Program-made: the position numbers and the translations under genes
In this document: piece after piece, positions 35,327-45,245 of the stretch
Layout: each line of letters starts with the position of its first letter
Numbering within the stretch: position 1 is the first letter of the stretch
The notes under the pieces: model-generated
What the model was told of the DNA's origin: nothing
The model's input: the letters and a program-made list of their open reading frames with translations, nothing else
Database searches by the model: none
Assembly (NCBI GenBank): GCA_021782365.1
Contig: JAJXVB010000001.1
Location: 124,001-188,000, forward strand
Reading direction: 5' to 3'
DNA length: 64,000 bases
Origin: Pseudomonadota bacterium
Lineage (GTDB): Bacteria > Pseudomonadota > Gammaproteobacteria > Burkholderiales > Gallionellaceae

Positions 35327-36685
35327 TCACAGTTCCATCTTCACCTCCAAAACCTCGACGGCCTCGATCTTGGAAAAATGATCGCTGATCTTGCGGCTGG
35401 ATATCTCGACCTGCCCCGCCTCTTCATGCGCCTTCCTTATGTTGTCGGCAAGGCGCTTCATGCGTTCGTCAAAGCGCTTGAAGTCCGCGCTCAGCTTGCC
35501 AAGCTCTCTCTGGATGATATGCACCTGCTCGCGCATCTGCACATCCTTCATCACCGCGCGCGCCGTGTTCAGAACCGCCATCAGCGTGGTCGGAGAGACG
35601 ATCCACACATGTTTGTTCATCGCGTATTCGACGAGATCCGCATGATACGCATGGATCTCGGCGAACACCGCCTCTGCCGGCACGAACATCACCGCCCCAT
35701 CCGAGGTCTCGTTCTTGATCAGGTATTTTCCGGCGATATCGTCTATGTGCTTCTTGATGTCGGCCTTGAACTGCCGGCGCGCTGCCAGCCTGTCGGATTC
35801 AGGCAGGTCGGATGCCAGCATGCGGTGATAATTCTCCAGCGGGAACTTTGCATCGACAGGAACGCGGCCTGTGGGTGCCGGTAAAATCAGCAGACAGTCC
35901 ACGCGGTTGCCGTTGGAAAGTTTCTCCTGGAATGCATAGGCATTCGGCGGCAGTATGTTGCGCACCAGTCCTTCGAGCTGCACCTCGCCGAATGCGCCTC
36001 TGGAACGCTTGTCGCCCAAAAGGTTCTGCAGGCTCACCACATTGGAAGTCAGGCTGTCTATCTTCTTCTGCGCCTCGTCTATGGTGGCCAGTCTCGTCAT
36101 CACATTGGTGAAGGTCTCGTTGGTCTTCTTGAATCCTTCGTCGAGCCGCTCAGCGACCTTTCCGGAAATCTGCTCTAGCCTTGCGTCCACGCTCTTGGTC
36201 AGATTCTCAATGCTGGATGCGAGCATCTCGCTGCTTCTCTTCAGCGCGGACTGTATCAGTTCCTGGTCGGCCCTTCCCTGGTCGGCCATGGTCTGCAGGG
36301 TCTTGGTAAGCAGCTCCGCGCGCAGCGCCTCCTGTTTTGCCTGAAGCTCTGAAGACAGGGATGAGAGCTGACGCAGGAGGTCTTCTCTCGTGCTCGAAAG
36401 GCCGTCCCGCTGCGCCAGCTGCAGATTCTGCATCGCCTCGCGGGTTGCTTTCAGTTCCAGCGCCACACTCTCCCTCAGACGCTCCGCGCTGTCTGTGGTC
36501 ACTTGTGCCATGCGGTCGCCCTGCCTGTTCAGCCCATCGTGCAGGTCGCCTATCATCAGCCTGTGTTTCTCCTCGAGCAGGCGCGCCATGAATTCCGGCA
36601 ATTCGCGCTGCGGCCCTCTGAATGCAAGCCAGAGCAAGGCGACCAGTACCAGAAGCAGCAATGCAAGATTGACTATTTCAAACAT
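35327..36685 (-). CDS. rmuC: RmuC-family DNA recombination protein
   Basis: 452 residues from the ATG at 36685 (GGTGAG upstream); earlier in-frame ATGs at 36697 and 36721 are less likely. One N-terminal membrane anchor (about 3-22), a long coiled coil (about 35-210) and the RmuC nuclease-like domain (about 215-420) with the DCLLILP and VPVDAKFPLENY core. RmuC limits inversions at short inverted repeats in E. coli. It lies between typA and zwf on the same strand, separated from typA by a terminator. Confidence 0.9.
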   Translation of the reverse strand: MFEIVNLALLLLVLVALLWLAFRGPQRELPEFMARLLEEKHRLMIGDLHDGLNRQGDRMAQVTTDSAERLRESVALELKATREAMQNLQLAQRDGLSSTREDLLRQLSSLSSELQAKQEALRAELLTKTLQTMADQGRADQELIQSALKRSSEMLASSIENLTKSVDARLEQISGKVAERLDEGFKKTNETFTNVMTRLATIDEAQKKIDSLTSNVVSLQNLLGDKRSRGAFGEVQLEGLVRNILPPNAYAFQEKLSNGNRVDCLLILPAPTGRVPVDAKFPLENYHRMLASDLPESDRLAARRQFKADIKKHIDDIAGKYLIKNETSDGAVMFVPAEAVFAEIHAYHADLVEYAMNKHVWIVSPTTLMAVLNTARAVMKDVQMREQVHIIQRELGKLSADFKRFDERMKRLADNIRKAHEEAGQVEISSRKISDHFSKIEAVEVLEVKMEL

Positions 36686-36698
36686 AACTCTCACCATG

Positions 36699-36730
36699 AA
36701 AAACGCCGCCCAGTATAGCACCGGGCGGCG
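36699..36730 (-). terminator. Rho-independent terminator of typA
   Basis: On the minus strand CGCCGCCC, 11-nt loop, GGGCGGCG, then TTTTT. It starts 25 nt after the typA stop, and its T run abuts the rmuC leader. Confidence 0.85.
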
Positions 36731-36754
36731 TCATTCCATGCAGCAGCTTGCGGA

Positions 36755-38566
36755 TTACAGGCCGCGCGCCTGGCGCTTGCGTTCGTTTTCCGTCAGGTAA
36801 CGTTTGCGCACGCGTATGGATTGCGGCGTGATTTCGACAAGTTCGTCGTCGGCGATGAATTCAACCGCGGATTCCAGCGTCAGACGCACAGGCGGTGTAA
36901 GCCTCACCGCCTCGTCGGTGCCCGATGCGCGCACGTTGGTGAGTTGCTTGCCCTTGATCGGGTTGACGACCAGGTCGTTGTCGCGGCTGTGTATGCCGAT
37001 GATCATGCCTTCATACAGTTTGTCGCCAGGCGACACGATCATGCGTCCGCGGTCTTCAAGCTTCCACAGCGCATAGGCCACCGCCTCTCCCTGTTCTGCC
37101 GAAATCAGCACGCCGTTTCTGCGGCCGGGCATGTCAGCCTTGGCCGGCGCATAGTCGTCGAACACATGCGCCATGATGCCTGTGCCGCGCGTCAGCGTCA
37201 TGAATTCCGACTGGAATCCGATCAGGCCGCGCGCAGGTATGCGGTATTCCAGACGCACGCGACCATGTCCGTCAGGCTGCATGTCCTGCAGGTCCCCGCG
37301 GCGGCGGCCCAGCTCTTCCATGACCGCGCCCTGATTGGCGTCCTCGACATCCACCGTCAGCACTTCGAACGGCTCGCATTTTTCGCCGTTGATCTCGCGG
37401 AACACCACGCGCGGCTTTCCGACTCCCATCTCGAATCCCTCACGGCGCATGGTTTCGAGCAATATGGTCAGGTGCAGCTCGCCGCGTCCTGCCAGCAGGA
37501 AGACATCCGCTTCGTCAGTATCTTCCACGCGCAGCGCCACGTTGACCAGGAGTTCCTTGTTGAGCCTGTCCCTGATCTGGCGGCTGGTGACAAACTTTCC
37601 CTCCTGACCTGCCAGCGGCGACGTGTTCACCATCAGGTTCATCGTCAGCGTGGGTTCGTCTATCTTGGGCAGGGGAAGCGCCTCGGGCTTCGCGACATCG
37701 GCAATCGTAACTCCAATGCCGATCTCGTCTATGCCGTTGATCAGAACGATGTCGCCCGCCATCGCCTCGTCCAGCAGCACGCGCTCGATTCCGCGGAATC
37801 CCAGCACCTGATTGACGCGCGCCTTCTTGGAAGACTTGTCTCCATTCATCACCATCACTTCCTGGCCTGGCTTCAAACGCCCTCTCGTGATGCGCCCGAC
37901 GCCTATGCGGCCGACGAAGCTCGAATAGTCGAGCGCCGATATCTGAAGCTGCAGCGGCTGATCGGCCGTATCGGCGGGTGCTGGAACATTTTCAAGAACC
38001 GCATCCAAAAGGGGCAGCATGTTCTTGTTTTCGCCACTCAGTTCGAGCTTCGCGTAGCCGTTGAGCGCTGAAGCATAGACGACCGGAAAGTCCAGCTGTT
38101 CGTCGGTAGCACCCAGCTTGTCGAACAGATCAAAAGTCTGGTTCATGACCCAGTCGGGGCGCGCGCCGGGACGGTCCACCTTGTTGATCACGACGATGGG
38201 GCGCAGACCCAAAGCCAGCGCCTTCTTGGTGACGAAACGGGTCTGCGGCATCGGGCCTTCCACCGCATCCACCAGCAGCAGCACGCCGTCGACCATGCCC
38301 AGCACGCGCTCGACTTCGCCGCCGAAGTCTGCATGGCCGGGTGTGTCCACGATATTGATGTGCACGCCCTGATATTCCACCGCACAGTTCTTCGCCAGGA
38401 TGGTGATGCCTCGCTCCTTTTCCAGGTCGTTGTTGTCCATGACGCGCTCGGCGACCTGTTGATGCGCGGAAAAGGAACCTGCCTGGGAGAGCAGCTTGTC
38501 GACCAGCGTGGTCTTTCCGTGATCGACGTGGGCGATGATGGCGATGTTGCGAAGTTGGCGTGACAT
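36755..38566 (-). CDS. typA: Ribosome-associated GTPase TypA/BipA
   Basis: 603 residues from the ATG at 38566 (AGGA upstream); the upstream in-frame ATG at 38632 adds an unrelated leader. EF-G-like GTPase: G1 [13 protein letters not shown]3 [16 protein letters not shown]4 [10 protein letters not shown], then domains II, III, V and the BipA-specific C-terminal domain. It binds ribosomes and supports large-subunit assembly and growth under stress. Single gene with its own terminator; TAGAAT in the leader on the minus strand could be a -10 element. Confidence 0.96.
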   Translation of the reverse strand: MSRQLRNIAIIAHVDHGKTTLVDKLLSQAGSFSAHQQVAERVMDNNDLEKERGITILAKNCAVEYQGVHINIVDTPGHADFGGEVERVLGMVDGVLLLVDAVEGPMPQTRFVTKKALALGLRPIVVINKVDRPGARPDWVMNQTFDLFDKLGATDEQLDFPVVYASALNGYAKLELSGENKNMLPLLDAVLENVPAPADTADQPLQLQISALDYSSFVGRIGVGRITRGRLKPGQEVMVMNGDKSSKKARVNQVLGFRGIERVLLDEAMAGDIVLINGIDEIGIGVTIADVAKPEALPLPKIDEPTLTMNLMVNTSPLAGQEGKFVTSRQIRDRLNKELLVNVALRVEDTDEADVFLLAGRGELHLTILLETMRREGFEMGVGKPRVVFREINGEKCEPFEVLTVDVEDANQGAVMEELGRRRGDLQDMQPDGHGRVRLEYRIPARGLIGFQSEFMTLTRGTGIMAHVFDDYAPAKADMPGRRNGVLISAEQGEAVAYALWKLEDRGRMIVSPGDKLYEGMIIGIHSRDNDLVVNPIKGKQLTNVRASGTDEAVRLTPPVRLTLESAVEFIADDELVEITPQSIRVRKRYLTENERKRQARGL

Positions 38567-38677
38567 GAAAACGGTCCTGCTAAATGTAAAGGGCGCGAAT
38601 TCTACCACGATTCGCACCGGATGATTTTCCAATGCAACGGTTTGATGTTACTGTCTCCTTTTTTTTGGCAGACCACC

Positions 38678-39064
38678 ATGCGCAGACTCCCGTACATCCT
38701 GATCCTGGCGCTGTTTTGCAGCGAGGCCTTAGCCGAATGGCAGAGCATAGGCGAAAGTAACGCGGAGACGGCCTATGTCGATGCGACAGGCATCAAGAGA
38801 TATCCGAATGGCCTGGCTACGATGTGGGCCCTTTTCGACCTGAAACAGCCTCGCGCGATAGGCGACATGGATTACCTTTCGATGAAGATAGAACGCGAGT
38901 ATGCCTGCCGCAGCAAAAGATCGAGGATCATCGCAAAGGCCGCCTATGCCGGCCACATGGCGCAGGGGGAAACCATCTACACCAGCAACGTCAAGGAAAG
39001 GTGGGGGATCATCGCGAAGGACAGCGCAGAGGAAGCGCTGTGGGAGATCGCCTGCAAAAAGTGA
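38678..39064 (+). CDS. Surface-adhesin E-like exported protein
   Basis: 128 residues from the ATG at 38678; the in-frame ATG at 38621 would place residues before the signal peptide. The first 19 residues form a signal peptide ending in Ala-Leu-Ala. The mature part has YVDATGIKRYPNGLATMWAL, two Cys (about 75 and 126) and the end EALWEIACKK, which fits the adhesin E domain family (PF16747 by memory). Members are small envelope proteins of mostly unknown role. Divergent from typA, convergent with the small lipoprotein gene, with two bases between stops. Confidence 0.75.
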   Translation: MRRLPYILILALFCSEALAEWQSIGESNAETAYVDATGIKRYPNGLATMWALFDLKQPRAIGDMDYLSMKIEREYACRSKRSRIIAKAAYAGHMAQGETIYTSNVKERWGIIAKDSAEEALWEIACKK

Positions 39065-39065
39065 A

Positions 39066-39275
39066 TCAGTCCTCCTCTATGGGATTCCCCTGAGGACTGG
39101 AAACAGCAGGTTGCTCCTTGGGCTGTTCCTGAGGCTTTGGCGGACGGTGCTTCTGCTCATGCGTCGCCTGACGGGCAGGCTGTGTTGCTTGCTGGGAAGG
39201 CTTCTTGGGCGCTTCCACGACATCTGCGAGATGCGCGCAGGCGGACAAAAGAAAAACCAGAAACAGGATTCTCAC
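39066..39275 (-). CDS. Small Pro/Gln-rich lipoprotein
   Basis: 69 residues from a GTG that overlaps the stop of the hybrid kinase (GTGA). Short hydrophobic leader with a lipobox (LLSAC, Cys 13), then a mature part almost entirely of Pro, Gln, Lys and Ala without predicted structure. Translational coupling to the kinase is the best sign that it is real. Function unknown. Confidence 0.6.
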   Translation of the reverse strand: MRILFLVFLLSACAHLADVVEAPKKPSQQATQPARQATHEQKHRPPKPQEQPKEQPAVSSPQGNPIEED

Positions 39276-42200
39276 GCCTCATCTCCTTCAGATTGCGCAT
39301 CGAGATGAATCCTGATCCCGGAAAGCGCCCGGTTCAGCTCCTGCTCCAGCATGTCGACCAGTCTCGCATAAGCCTCCCGTTCGTTTGAACGTATCGCCTG
39401 CTCCACCTGCATCGCGGATTCCGAAAGCCTGATCGCACCCACGCTCGCGGCAATACCCTTCAACGAGTGCGCCAGTCTTTCTGCGCAAGCCTCGTCATGC
39501 TTATCAAGCGCGTCCCTTATCGCGGCAACGGAATCCCCCTGGCTTGAAGCGAACTCATTCAGCATCATGAGATAGAGCCTCCTGTCTCCCATCCTGGCCA
39601 TCGCATCCTCGGCATCCAGGACACTCTCATCCTGAATCCTGGTCCAGCGCGCGAGCGCATCGAAAAGGTCCTTGTAGTGCAGCGGCTTTGAAAGATAATC
39701 GTTCATGCCTGCGGCAAGGCAGATATCCCTGTCTCCCCTCATCGCATTCGCGGTCATCGCGATGATGGGGAGATCGGCCCAAGCGGAATTTTCCCTGACC
39801 CTGACTGTCGCCTCGAGGCCGTCCATCACCGGCATCTGCATGTCCATCAGCACCGCATCGAAAGATTCCTCTTCAAGCGCGCATAGCGCATCCATCCCGT
39901 TTTCTGCGATGCGCACGATGACGCCCGCATCGATCAACAGCGCCTTCGCGAGCTGCTGGTTGAAAGCATTGTCCTCGACCAGAAGCACGCGCAACCCTTT
40001 GAGGTCCGATGGCATATCCGAAGGCTGCTTCACCTGTAAAGGCGCAATGCCGCCAGATATGCATGCAGTTATCGCGGAAACCAGATCCGAATGCAGTACG
40101 GGCTTGTTGATCACCACGTCCAGCAGCCTGGCGTCCCTGGAAGCGTTGACCGTCTCCATGTGCTTGTGGCCGGAAAGATAGATGATCCCTGGACACTTCC
40201 CGTCGGTGCATGACTGCTTGATCAAGCCTGCGAATTCAAACCCGTCCATGTCGGGCATGCTCCAGTCCAGTATCACGCAGCTGAAAGGTCCCTCCATCTC
40301 GAGAACAGTCATCGCCTCAGAGCCGCTCGAGACTCCGATTGCCTCGACGCCCAAATCCATTAGCATCGAGAGCATGAGCCTGCGCGAAGCTTCGTTGTCG
40401 TCGACGACCAGCATCCTAAGCCCTGCAATTTCCGGCGACCTTGCGGCATCAACATGCATGCAGTCGAAAGGTATCACGAAGGTGAAGACGCTGCCCTTGC
40501 CCGGCATGCTCTCCACCCATATGCGCCCACCCATCAATTCCACGAGGCGCTTCGAAATCGCAAGACCCAGGCCCGTGCCGCCATACTTGCGCGTGGTCGA
40601 CACATCCGCCTGACTGAAAGACTGGAAGAGTTTTCCGATCTGCTCTGCCGTCATGCCTATGCCGGTATCGATGATCGAAAATCTGAGCGTAGTCCGCCCC
40701 TGATCATCCTCTCTGGACACCCTGATCACCACCTCGCCTGATTCCGTGAATTTCACCGCATTGTTCGCGAGGTTGCTCAGCACCTGTCCGAGACGCAGCG
40801 AATCGCCTACCAGCATGTCAGGCAAGCCTCTTTCCTGTTCGATCAAAAATTCAAGATGCTTTTCCTCAGCGCGTATGCTGGTGACTGCAGCCACCCCCTT
40901 GAGAACGGACTCAAGGTTGAAGGGCACATGTTCCAAGTCCATCTTGCCGGACTCGATCTTGGAGAAATCCAGGATGTCATTGATGACGCCGAGCAGCGAA
41001 TTGGCCGAGAGATGCACTTTCTCGAGATAGTCACGCTGCACGCGCGTCAGGCGTGTCTCGAGGCACAGATGCGTGAAGCCTATGATCGCATTCATCGGCG
41101 TGCGGATCTCGTGGCTCATGTTCGCAAGAAAATAACTCTTCGCCTGATTGGCGAGCTCTGCCTCCTGTTTTGCCGCGATCAGCTCCTGCTGGTTGCGCTT
41201 GCGCCTCGTGATATCCCTCACCATGCAGGTGTAATGGCGCTGCCCGCCCAGCATCATCTCGCTCACCGCAAGCTCGAGCGGAAAGGTGTTGCCGTTCTTG
41301 TGGCGCCCCGAAGTCTCGCGCTCGCTCCCTGCCGTGCTGCGGACCTTCATCGGCTCCGTCATGACGTAATCAGGCATCAGCATGCATATGGGCTGCCCTA
41401 TCACCTCGGCCGAAGCATAGCCAAACATGCGTTCCGCATTCGCAGAAAACTCCTCTATGGTTCCGCTCTCGCTGAAAGAGATGATGCCGTCGGCGATCGT
41501 GTGCAAAATCGCATAGATGCGCGCCTCCGAATCGCGCACCGCAAGCTGCTTGTCGTATTCGAGCGCTGCAGCGCTCAAATCCTGCTGCGCCTTGAGCCTG
41601 GAGAAGCGCATCCTGACGTAATACCAGCAACCCACGAACAAAAGCGCCAGCATGCCGGTCGAATAAAGCGCAGTCGACCACATCACCTTCGAGTTCAGCG
41701 CCCATATCTCTTTCTTGGGCACGTAGGAGACAACCTTCCAGAAATACTTGTCCGGATCGACGCTGGTCCTTGCGTGAAACACGGTCGCCATCTCCTTCGG
41801 CGACTTCAGGGGATAGACCGTCCCGAAGCTCCATATCCCGCTCTCCTCCTCGAACTGGCCTTTGTCCTTCTCCGCTATCTTCTTCCATACCTTTGGGTAT
41901 TTCCTGCCCAGCGTGTTCGACTTTCCGAACATGAAGCCCCATGCATCCTTTTCATCGCTGCCCTTGAGCCAGTAGCCGTCGCTGTTGAGCAGCATGTTGC
42001 GGCTTCTCGAAACGCTGTTGCTTGAACCAATGCGTGCGAGCAGGTCCTTTGCTGAGACGGTGATCACGAGCACGCCCTGATGTCTATTCTTCCCGTCAAA
42101 CACCGGAGTCGCGATGCGTATGATGGGGCGATACGGAAGAACAACTTTTCTCTTTTCGATCTCGAGCTGCATGGGAGAGACATAGAGCGTGCCTCGATCA

Positions 42201-42637
42201 AGCTTCACGCTCTCCCTGAAGTAGAAACGGTCCGCCTTGCTCTCGAGGCTGCTCACATCGGTGGCCTCTACATGCCCGTCCACATTGTTTATCCTGAACA
42301 TCTCGCGGCCGCTCTTGTCTATCCAGCGCAGCCGCAGATAGTTCGAATGAGTGAGGCAGAATGTGGCGAAATCCTTGTTGAGCATGCGGGCGCGATCATC
42401 TGAAGACTCCGACGACCATCCTGGAATGCTCGCGAGATAGAGCGCATCTTCGACCGTATCGCCCAGAGATCGCTCTATCGCCCTGACGCCCGAGACCACG
42501 TCCATAAGAGCGTCTGCCTGAAGCAGCGCCTTCTGCTCATCGACTTCCTGCTTGAAGAGATAGATCGCCGCCAATACGAGCAGCAGTGCGAGCGGCATGA
42601 ATAGCGCGAGAAAGCTTTTCCGAAACTGATCGCTCAT
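39272..42637 (-). CDS. BarA-like hybrid sensor kinase (Cache-PAS-HisKA-ATPase-REC-REC-HPt)
   Basis: 1121 residues. Helix 1 (about 10-30), a large extracytoplasmic Cache-type sensor, helix 2 (about 332-352), a coiled coil, a PAS domain (about 375-490), and HisKA with the phospho-acceptor His around 508 in MSHEIRTPMNAII. An ATPase follows, then receiver 1 (from about 739, Asp in LDWSMPDMDGFE), receiver 2 (from about 882, Asp in LMDMQMPVMDGLE) and HPt (about 1030-1110, His around 1057 in HSLKGIAASVG). This is a complete multistep phosphorelay in one protein. The lone receiver encoded upstream may be a partner. Signal and output are unknown. Confidence 0.93.
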   Translation of the reverse strand: MSDQFRKSFLALFMPLALLLVLAAIYLFKQEVDEQKALLQADALMDVVSGVRAIERSLGDTVEDALYLASIPGWSSESSDDRARMLNKDFATFCLTHSNYLRLRWIDKSGREMFRINNVDGHVEATDVSSLESKADRFYFRESVKLDRGTLYVSPMQLEIEKRKVVLPYRPIIRIATPVFDGKNRHQGVLVITVSAKDLLARIGSSNSVSRSRNMLLNSDGYWLKGSDEKDAWGFMFGKSNTLGRKYPKVWKKIAEKDKGQFEEESGIWSFGTVYPLKSPKEMATVFHARTSVDPDKYFWKVVSYVPKKEIWALNSKVMWSTALYSTGMLALLFVGCWYYVRMRFSRLKAQQDLSAAALEYDKQLAVRDSEARIYAILHTIADGIISFSESGTIEEFSANAERMFGYASAEVIGQPICMLMPDYVMTEPMKVRSTAGSERETSGRHKNGNTFPLELAVSEMMLGGQRHYTCMVRDITRRKRNQQELIAAKQEAELANQAKSYFLANMSHEIRTPMNAIIGFTHLCLETRLTRVQRDYLEKVHLSANSLLGVINDILDFSKIESGKMDLEHVPFNLESVLKGVAAVTSIRAEEKHLEFLIEQERGLPDMLVGDSLRLGQVLSNLANNAVKFTESGEVVIRVSREDDQGRTTLRFSIIDTGIGMTAEQIGKLFQSFSQADVSTTRKYGGTGLGLAISKRLVELMGGRIWVESMPGKGSVFTFVIPFDCMHVDAARSPEIAGLRMLVVDDNEASRRLMLSMLMDLGVEAIGVSSGSEAMTVLEMEGPFSCVILDWSMPDMDGFEFAGLIKQSCTDGKCPGIIYLSGHKHMETVNASRDARLLDVVINKPVLHSDLVSAITACISGGIAPLQVKQPSDMPSDLKGLRVLLVEDNAFNQQLAKALLIDAGVIVRIAENGMDALCALEEESFDAVLMDMQMPVMDGLEATVRVRENSAWADLPIIAMTANAMRGDRDICLAAGMNDYLSKPLHYKDLFDALARWTRIQDESVLDAEDAMARMGDRRLYLMMLNEFASSQGDSVAAIRDALDKHDEACAERLAHSLKGIAASVGAIRLSESAMQVEQAIRSNEREAYARLVDMLEQELNRALSGIRIHLDAQSEGDEA

Positions 42638-42673
42638 ATTCAGAGGCCTCCAGCCGCATTCAGACTGGGCGGA

Positions 42674-43177
42674 TCAACGTCTTGAAAAAGGTGTGGTGCG
42701 CCACATGAAGTCCTTAAGCTGCTGCAATTCGGCAGCCTTTTCGCTCGCATTGGCGATCAGCCTCATATTTTCGTCGCGCAAGAAATCCTGCATGAATTTC
42801 ACCTTCAGATGCGTCCTTACCCTTGCCGCAACGATGGGTGCGCTGATGGGCTTGTGGATGAAATCCGATGCGCCCAGGTTGAACCCAAGCTCCTCGTCCT
42901 TGATTTCGTTCTTTGCGGTGACGAAGATCACGGGCACATGCATGGTCGCAGGATTTTCCTTCAGGCGGCGGCAGACCTCGAAGCCATCCATCACGGGCAT
43001 CATCACGTCGACCAGGATCAGGTCGGGGGGGTTGGCGAAAGCCAGTTCCAGCGCCTGGGGGCCGTTGGTGGCTTTCTGCACATTGTAGCCGCTGCCCAGC
43101 ACGCCTTCCATCAGGCTAAGGTTGAATGGCTCGTCATCTATCACCAGTATCGACGGGCGCTCAGAATTGATCAGCAT
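42674..43177 (-). CDS. Stand-alone response regulator receiver
   Basis: 167 residues. Receiver (about 9-125): acidic pair in LVIDDEPFN, phospho-acceptor in LILVDVMMPVMDGFE, switch Thr-Ala-Lys in VIFVTAKN and the conserved Lys in DFIHKP. A helical tail of about 40 residues follows with no DNA-binding or enzyme domain. The kinase gene follows 36 nt downstream on the same strand. It probably signals by protein contact or acts as a phosphate sink. Confidence 0.88.
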   Translation of the reverse strand: MLINSERPSILVIDDEPFNLSLMEGVLGSGYNVQKATNGPQALELAFANPPDLILVDVMMPVMDGFEVCRRLKENPATMHVPVIFVTAKNEIKDEELGFNLGASDFIHKPISAPIVAARVRTHLKVKFMQDFLRDENMRLIANASEKAAELQQLKDFMWRTTPFSRR

Positions 43178-43226
43178 TGCATTTTCCTTTTAGACTATCG
43201 AATCCTTCGGGAACTCGATTGAAAAG

Positions 43227-43255
43227 ATTGTATAGATGAAGTCTGGGCAGCACAA
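43227..43255 (-). promoter_or_regulatory. Possible promoter of the receiver-kinase operon
   Basis: On the minus strand TTGTGC (43250-43255), 17-nt spacer, TACAAT (43227-43232), 49 nt before the receiver ATG. Confidence 0.4.
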
Positions 43256-43288
43256 TCTCACATCATGTATGCGATGATGGAAGAATTT

Positions 43289-43297
43289 TGCTAGAAT
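43289..43297 (+). promoter_or_regulatory. Extended -10 promoter of tRNA-Thr
   Basis: TGC-TAGAAT fits the extended -10 pattern TGnTAnAAT, 17 nt before the tRNA 5' end. No good -35 element is seen, which an extended -10 can tolerate. Confidence 0.5.
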
Positions 43298-43314
43298 ATG
43301 CGACTGCAGGAATT

Positions 43315-43390
43315 GCTGGAGTAGCTCAGTCGGTAGAGCAACGCACTCGTAACGCGTAGGTCGGAGGTTCGATTCCTCTCTCCAGCACCA
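43315..43390 (+). tRNA. tRNA-Thr (anticodon CGT)
   Basis: 76 nt with CCA encoded. Acceptor GCTGGAG/CTCCAGC, D arm GCTC...GAGC, anticodon stem ACGCA/TGCGT-like with loop CTCGTAA giving CGT (Thr, codon ACG), T arm GGAGG-TTCGATT-CCTCT. The exporter operon starts 38 nt downstream without an obvious terminator, so the tRNA may be cut from a longer transcript. Confidence 0.94.
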
Positions 43391-43428
43391 GTTTGAAGCA
43401 AGCCAAGCTTCGAAATCAGGAACTCTTC

Positions 43429-44577
43429 ATGAAGGCTGCTCTGCACAAAAGAACATGGCTCGCCATCCTGCTTGCAGCACTGATCGCAGCCGTCCTCTGG
43501 CACTACACCCGCCCCGCTCCTCCTATTGTCGAACTGGTCAGCGCACAACGCGGCAAGGTTGAGGCAACCGTCAACAACACCCGTTCGGGAACCATCAAGG
43601 CATGCCGCCGCGCGAAACTTTCGGCGCCCGCGGGGGGCCAGATCGTAAGGCTCAAGGTCAAGAAGGGCGAGCGAGTGAAAAAGGGACAGGTGCTGCTCGA
43701 GCTCTGGAACAAGGATATACAGGCCCAGGAAAGCGTGGCGAGAGAGGCTTTTTCCACCGCCCGGGACCAGGAGAAACAGTCATGCCTGCAGGCAGATCTC
43801 GCAGAGAGGGAAGCTGCGCGCGCGGAAAAGCTCGAGCAGAAGGGCTTCATATCGCACGAGGGAATGGATCAGAAGAATGCGGCAGCCCGCATCGCACGCG
43901 CGGGATGCGATGCCGCAAGAAATGCGACAGAGCAGAGCAGATCGCGCATCAAGGCAGCAAGAGCGGATCTGGACCGCCTGGTTCTGAAAGCCCCATTCGA
44001 CGGGGTGGTGGCCGACATCAGCGGTGAGCTCGGCGAATACGCGACACCTTCCCCTCCCGGCATACCCACACCTCCCTCCATCGACCTGATAGACGACAGC
44101 TGTCTCTATGTCAGCGCGCCGATAGACGAGGTCGATGCATCCCGCGTCAAGCTGGGCCAGGCGGTGAGGATCACGCTCGATGCGATCAAGGGAAAATCCT
44201 TCAAGGGCCATGTCAGGCGCATCGCCCCCTATGTGCTTGAACTCGAAAAGCAAGCTCGCACAGTCGAGGTCGAAGTGGACTTCGACGAGCCGCCGACCTC
44301 GGACAAGCTTCTGGTCGGCTACAGCGCCGATGTCGAGATCGTTTACGCCACGCACGACAACGTGCTGCGCATCCCGACCCAGGCGCTGCTCGACGGAAAG
44401 CATGTGCTCTACTACGGGCCAGAGGGATTGCTCGAAGACCGCATGGTCGGCACAGGCCTTGCGAACTGGGACGAGACGGAAATCACCGAGGGGCTCAAGG
44501 AAGGCGACCGCGTCGTGCTGAACCTGGACCAGGCGGGCGCGAAGGCGGGAGCCCGGGTGCAGCCCGAAAAGAAATGA
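43429..44577 (+). CDS. MacA-like periplasmic adaptor (HlyD family)
   Basis: 382 residues from the ATG at 43429 (AGGA upstream). One N-terminal anchor (about 8-25), lipoyl half APAGGQIVRLKVKKGERVKKG, a helical hairpin (about 100-185) with unusual Cys residues, lipoyl half VLKAPFDGVVADISGELGEY, then barrel and membrane-proximal domains. It links an ABC transporter to an outer-membrane duct, like MacA. The stop overlaps the ATPase start (ATGA). Confidence 0.88.
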   Translation: MKAALHKRTWLAILLAALIAAVLWHYTRPAPPIVELVSAQRGKVEATVNNTRSGTIKACRRAKLSAPAGGQIVRLKVKKGERVKKGQVLLELWNKDIQAQESVAREAFSTARDQEKQSCLQADLAEREAARAEKLEQKGFISHEGMDQKNAAARIARAGCDAARNATEQSRSRIKAARADLDRLVLKAPFDGVVADISGELGEYATPSPPGIPTPPSIDLIDDSCLYVSAPIDEVDASRVKLGQAVRITLDAIKGKSFKGHVRRIAPYVLELEKQARTVEVEVDFDEPPTSDKLLVGYSADVEIVYATHDNVLRIPTQALLDGKHVLYYGPEGLLEDRMVGTGLANWDETEITEGLKEGDRVVLNLDQAGAKAGARVQPEKK

Positions 44578-45236
44578 TCTCCCTCGAACATGTTTCGCGC
44601 AGCTTCGCGGTCGGAGATCAGCAGGTATACGCATTGCGCGACATCAGCCTGGATATCGCGGCGGGTGACTATGTATCCCTCATGGGGCCTTCCGGTTCCG
44701 GAAAGTCCACGCTTTTAAACCTGATCGGACTGCTGGACAGGCCCAGCTCGGGGACATACAGTCTCGACGGAAAGGACGTCACCGCACTCAACGACGAAGA
44801 GCAGGCAAGAGTGAGAAGCGAGAAGATAGGCTTCGTCTTCCAGTCCTTCAATCTCGTTCCCCGCTTGACCGCCGCGATGAACATCGAACTTCCGCTTATC
44901 CTCGCAGGCATACCTTCAGGAAAGCGCAAGGCGCGCGTCGAAGGACTGCTCAAGGATTACGGGCTTTCAGACCGGGCAGACCACAGGCCGGACCAGCTCT
45001 CAGGAGGGCAGCGCCAGCGCGTCGCGATCGCGCGCGCGACCAGCATGCATCCATCCATACTGCTTGCCGACGAGCCGACTGGAAATCTCGACCAGTCAAC
45101 GGGACGGGAAGTGATAGACCTTCTTGAAATTCTGACAGAACAGAACGTCGCGCTGATACTCGTCACCCACGATCCGGCGATAGGCGGCAGGGCAAGACGC
45201 CAGCTGCACATGCTGGACGGGCGAGTCATTGGCTAG
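44574..45236 (+). CDS. MacB/LolD-type ABC transporter ATPase
   Basis: 220 residues, one nucleotide-binding domain: Walker A GPSGSGKST, signature LSGGQRQRVAIARA, Walker B ILLADEPTGNLD, switch His in VTHDP. The DEPTGNLD box and overall length are those of the LolD/MacB/FtsE group that drives FtsX-fold permeases by mechanotransmission. It is encoded between the adaptor and two permeases. Confidence 0.92.
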   Translation: MISLEHVSRSFAVGDQQVYALRDISLDIAAGDYVSLMGPSGSGKSTLLNLIGLLDRPSSGTYSLDGKDVTALNDEEQARVRSEKIGFVFQSFNLVPRLTAAMNIELPLILAGIPSGKRKARVEGLLKDYGLSDRADHRPDQLSGGQRQRVAIARATSMHPSILLADEPTGNLDQSTGREVIDLLEILTEQNVALILVTHDPAIGGRARRQLHMLDGRVIG

Positions 45237-45245
45237 GGGAAAACG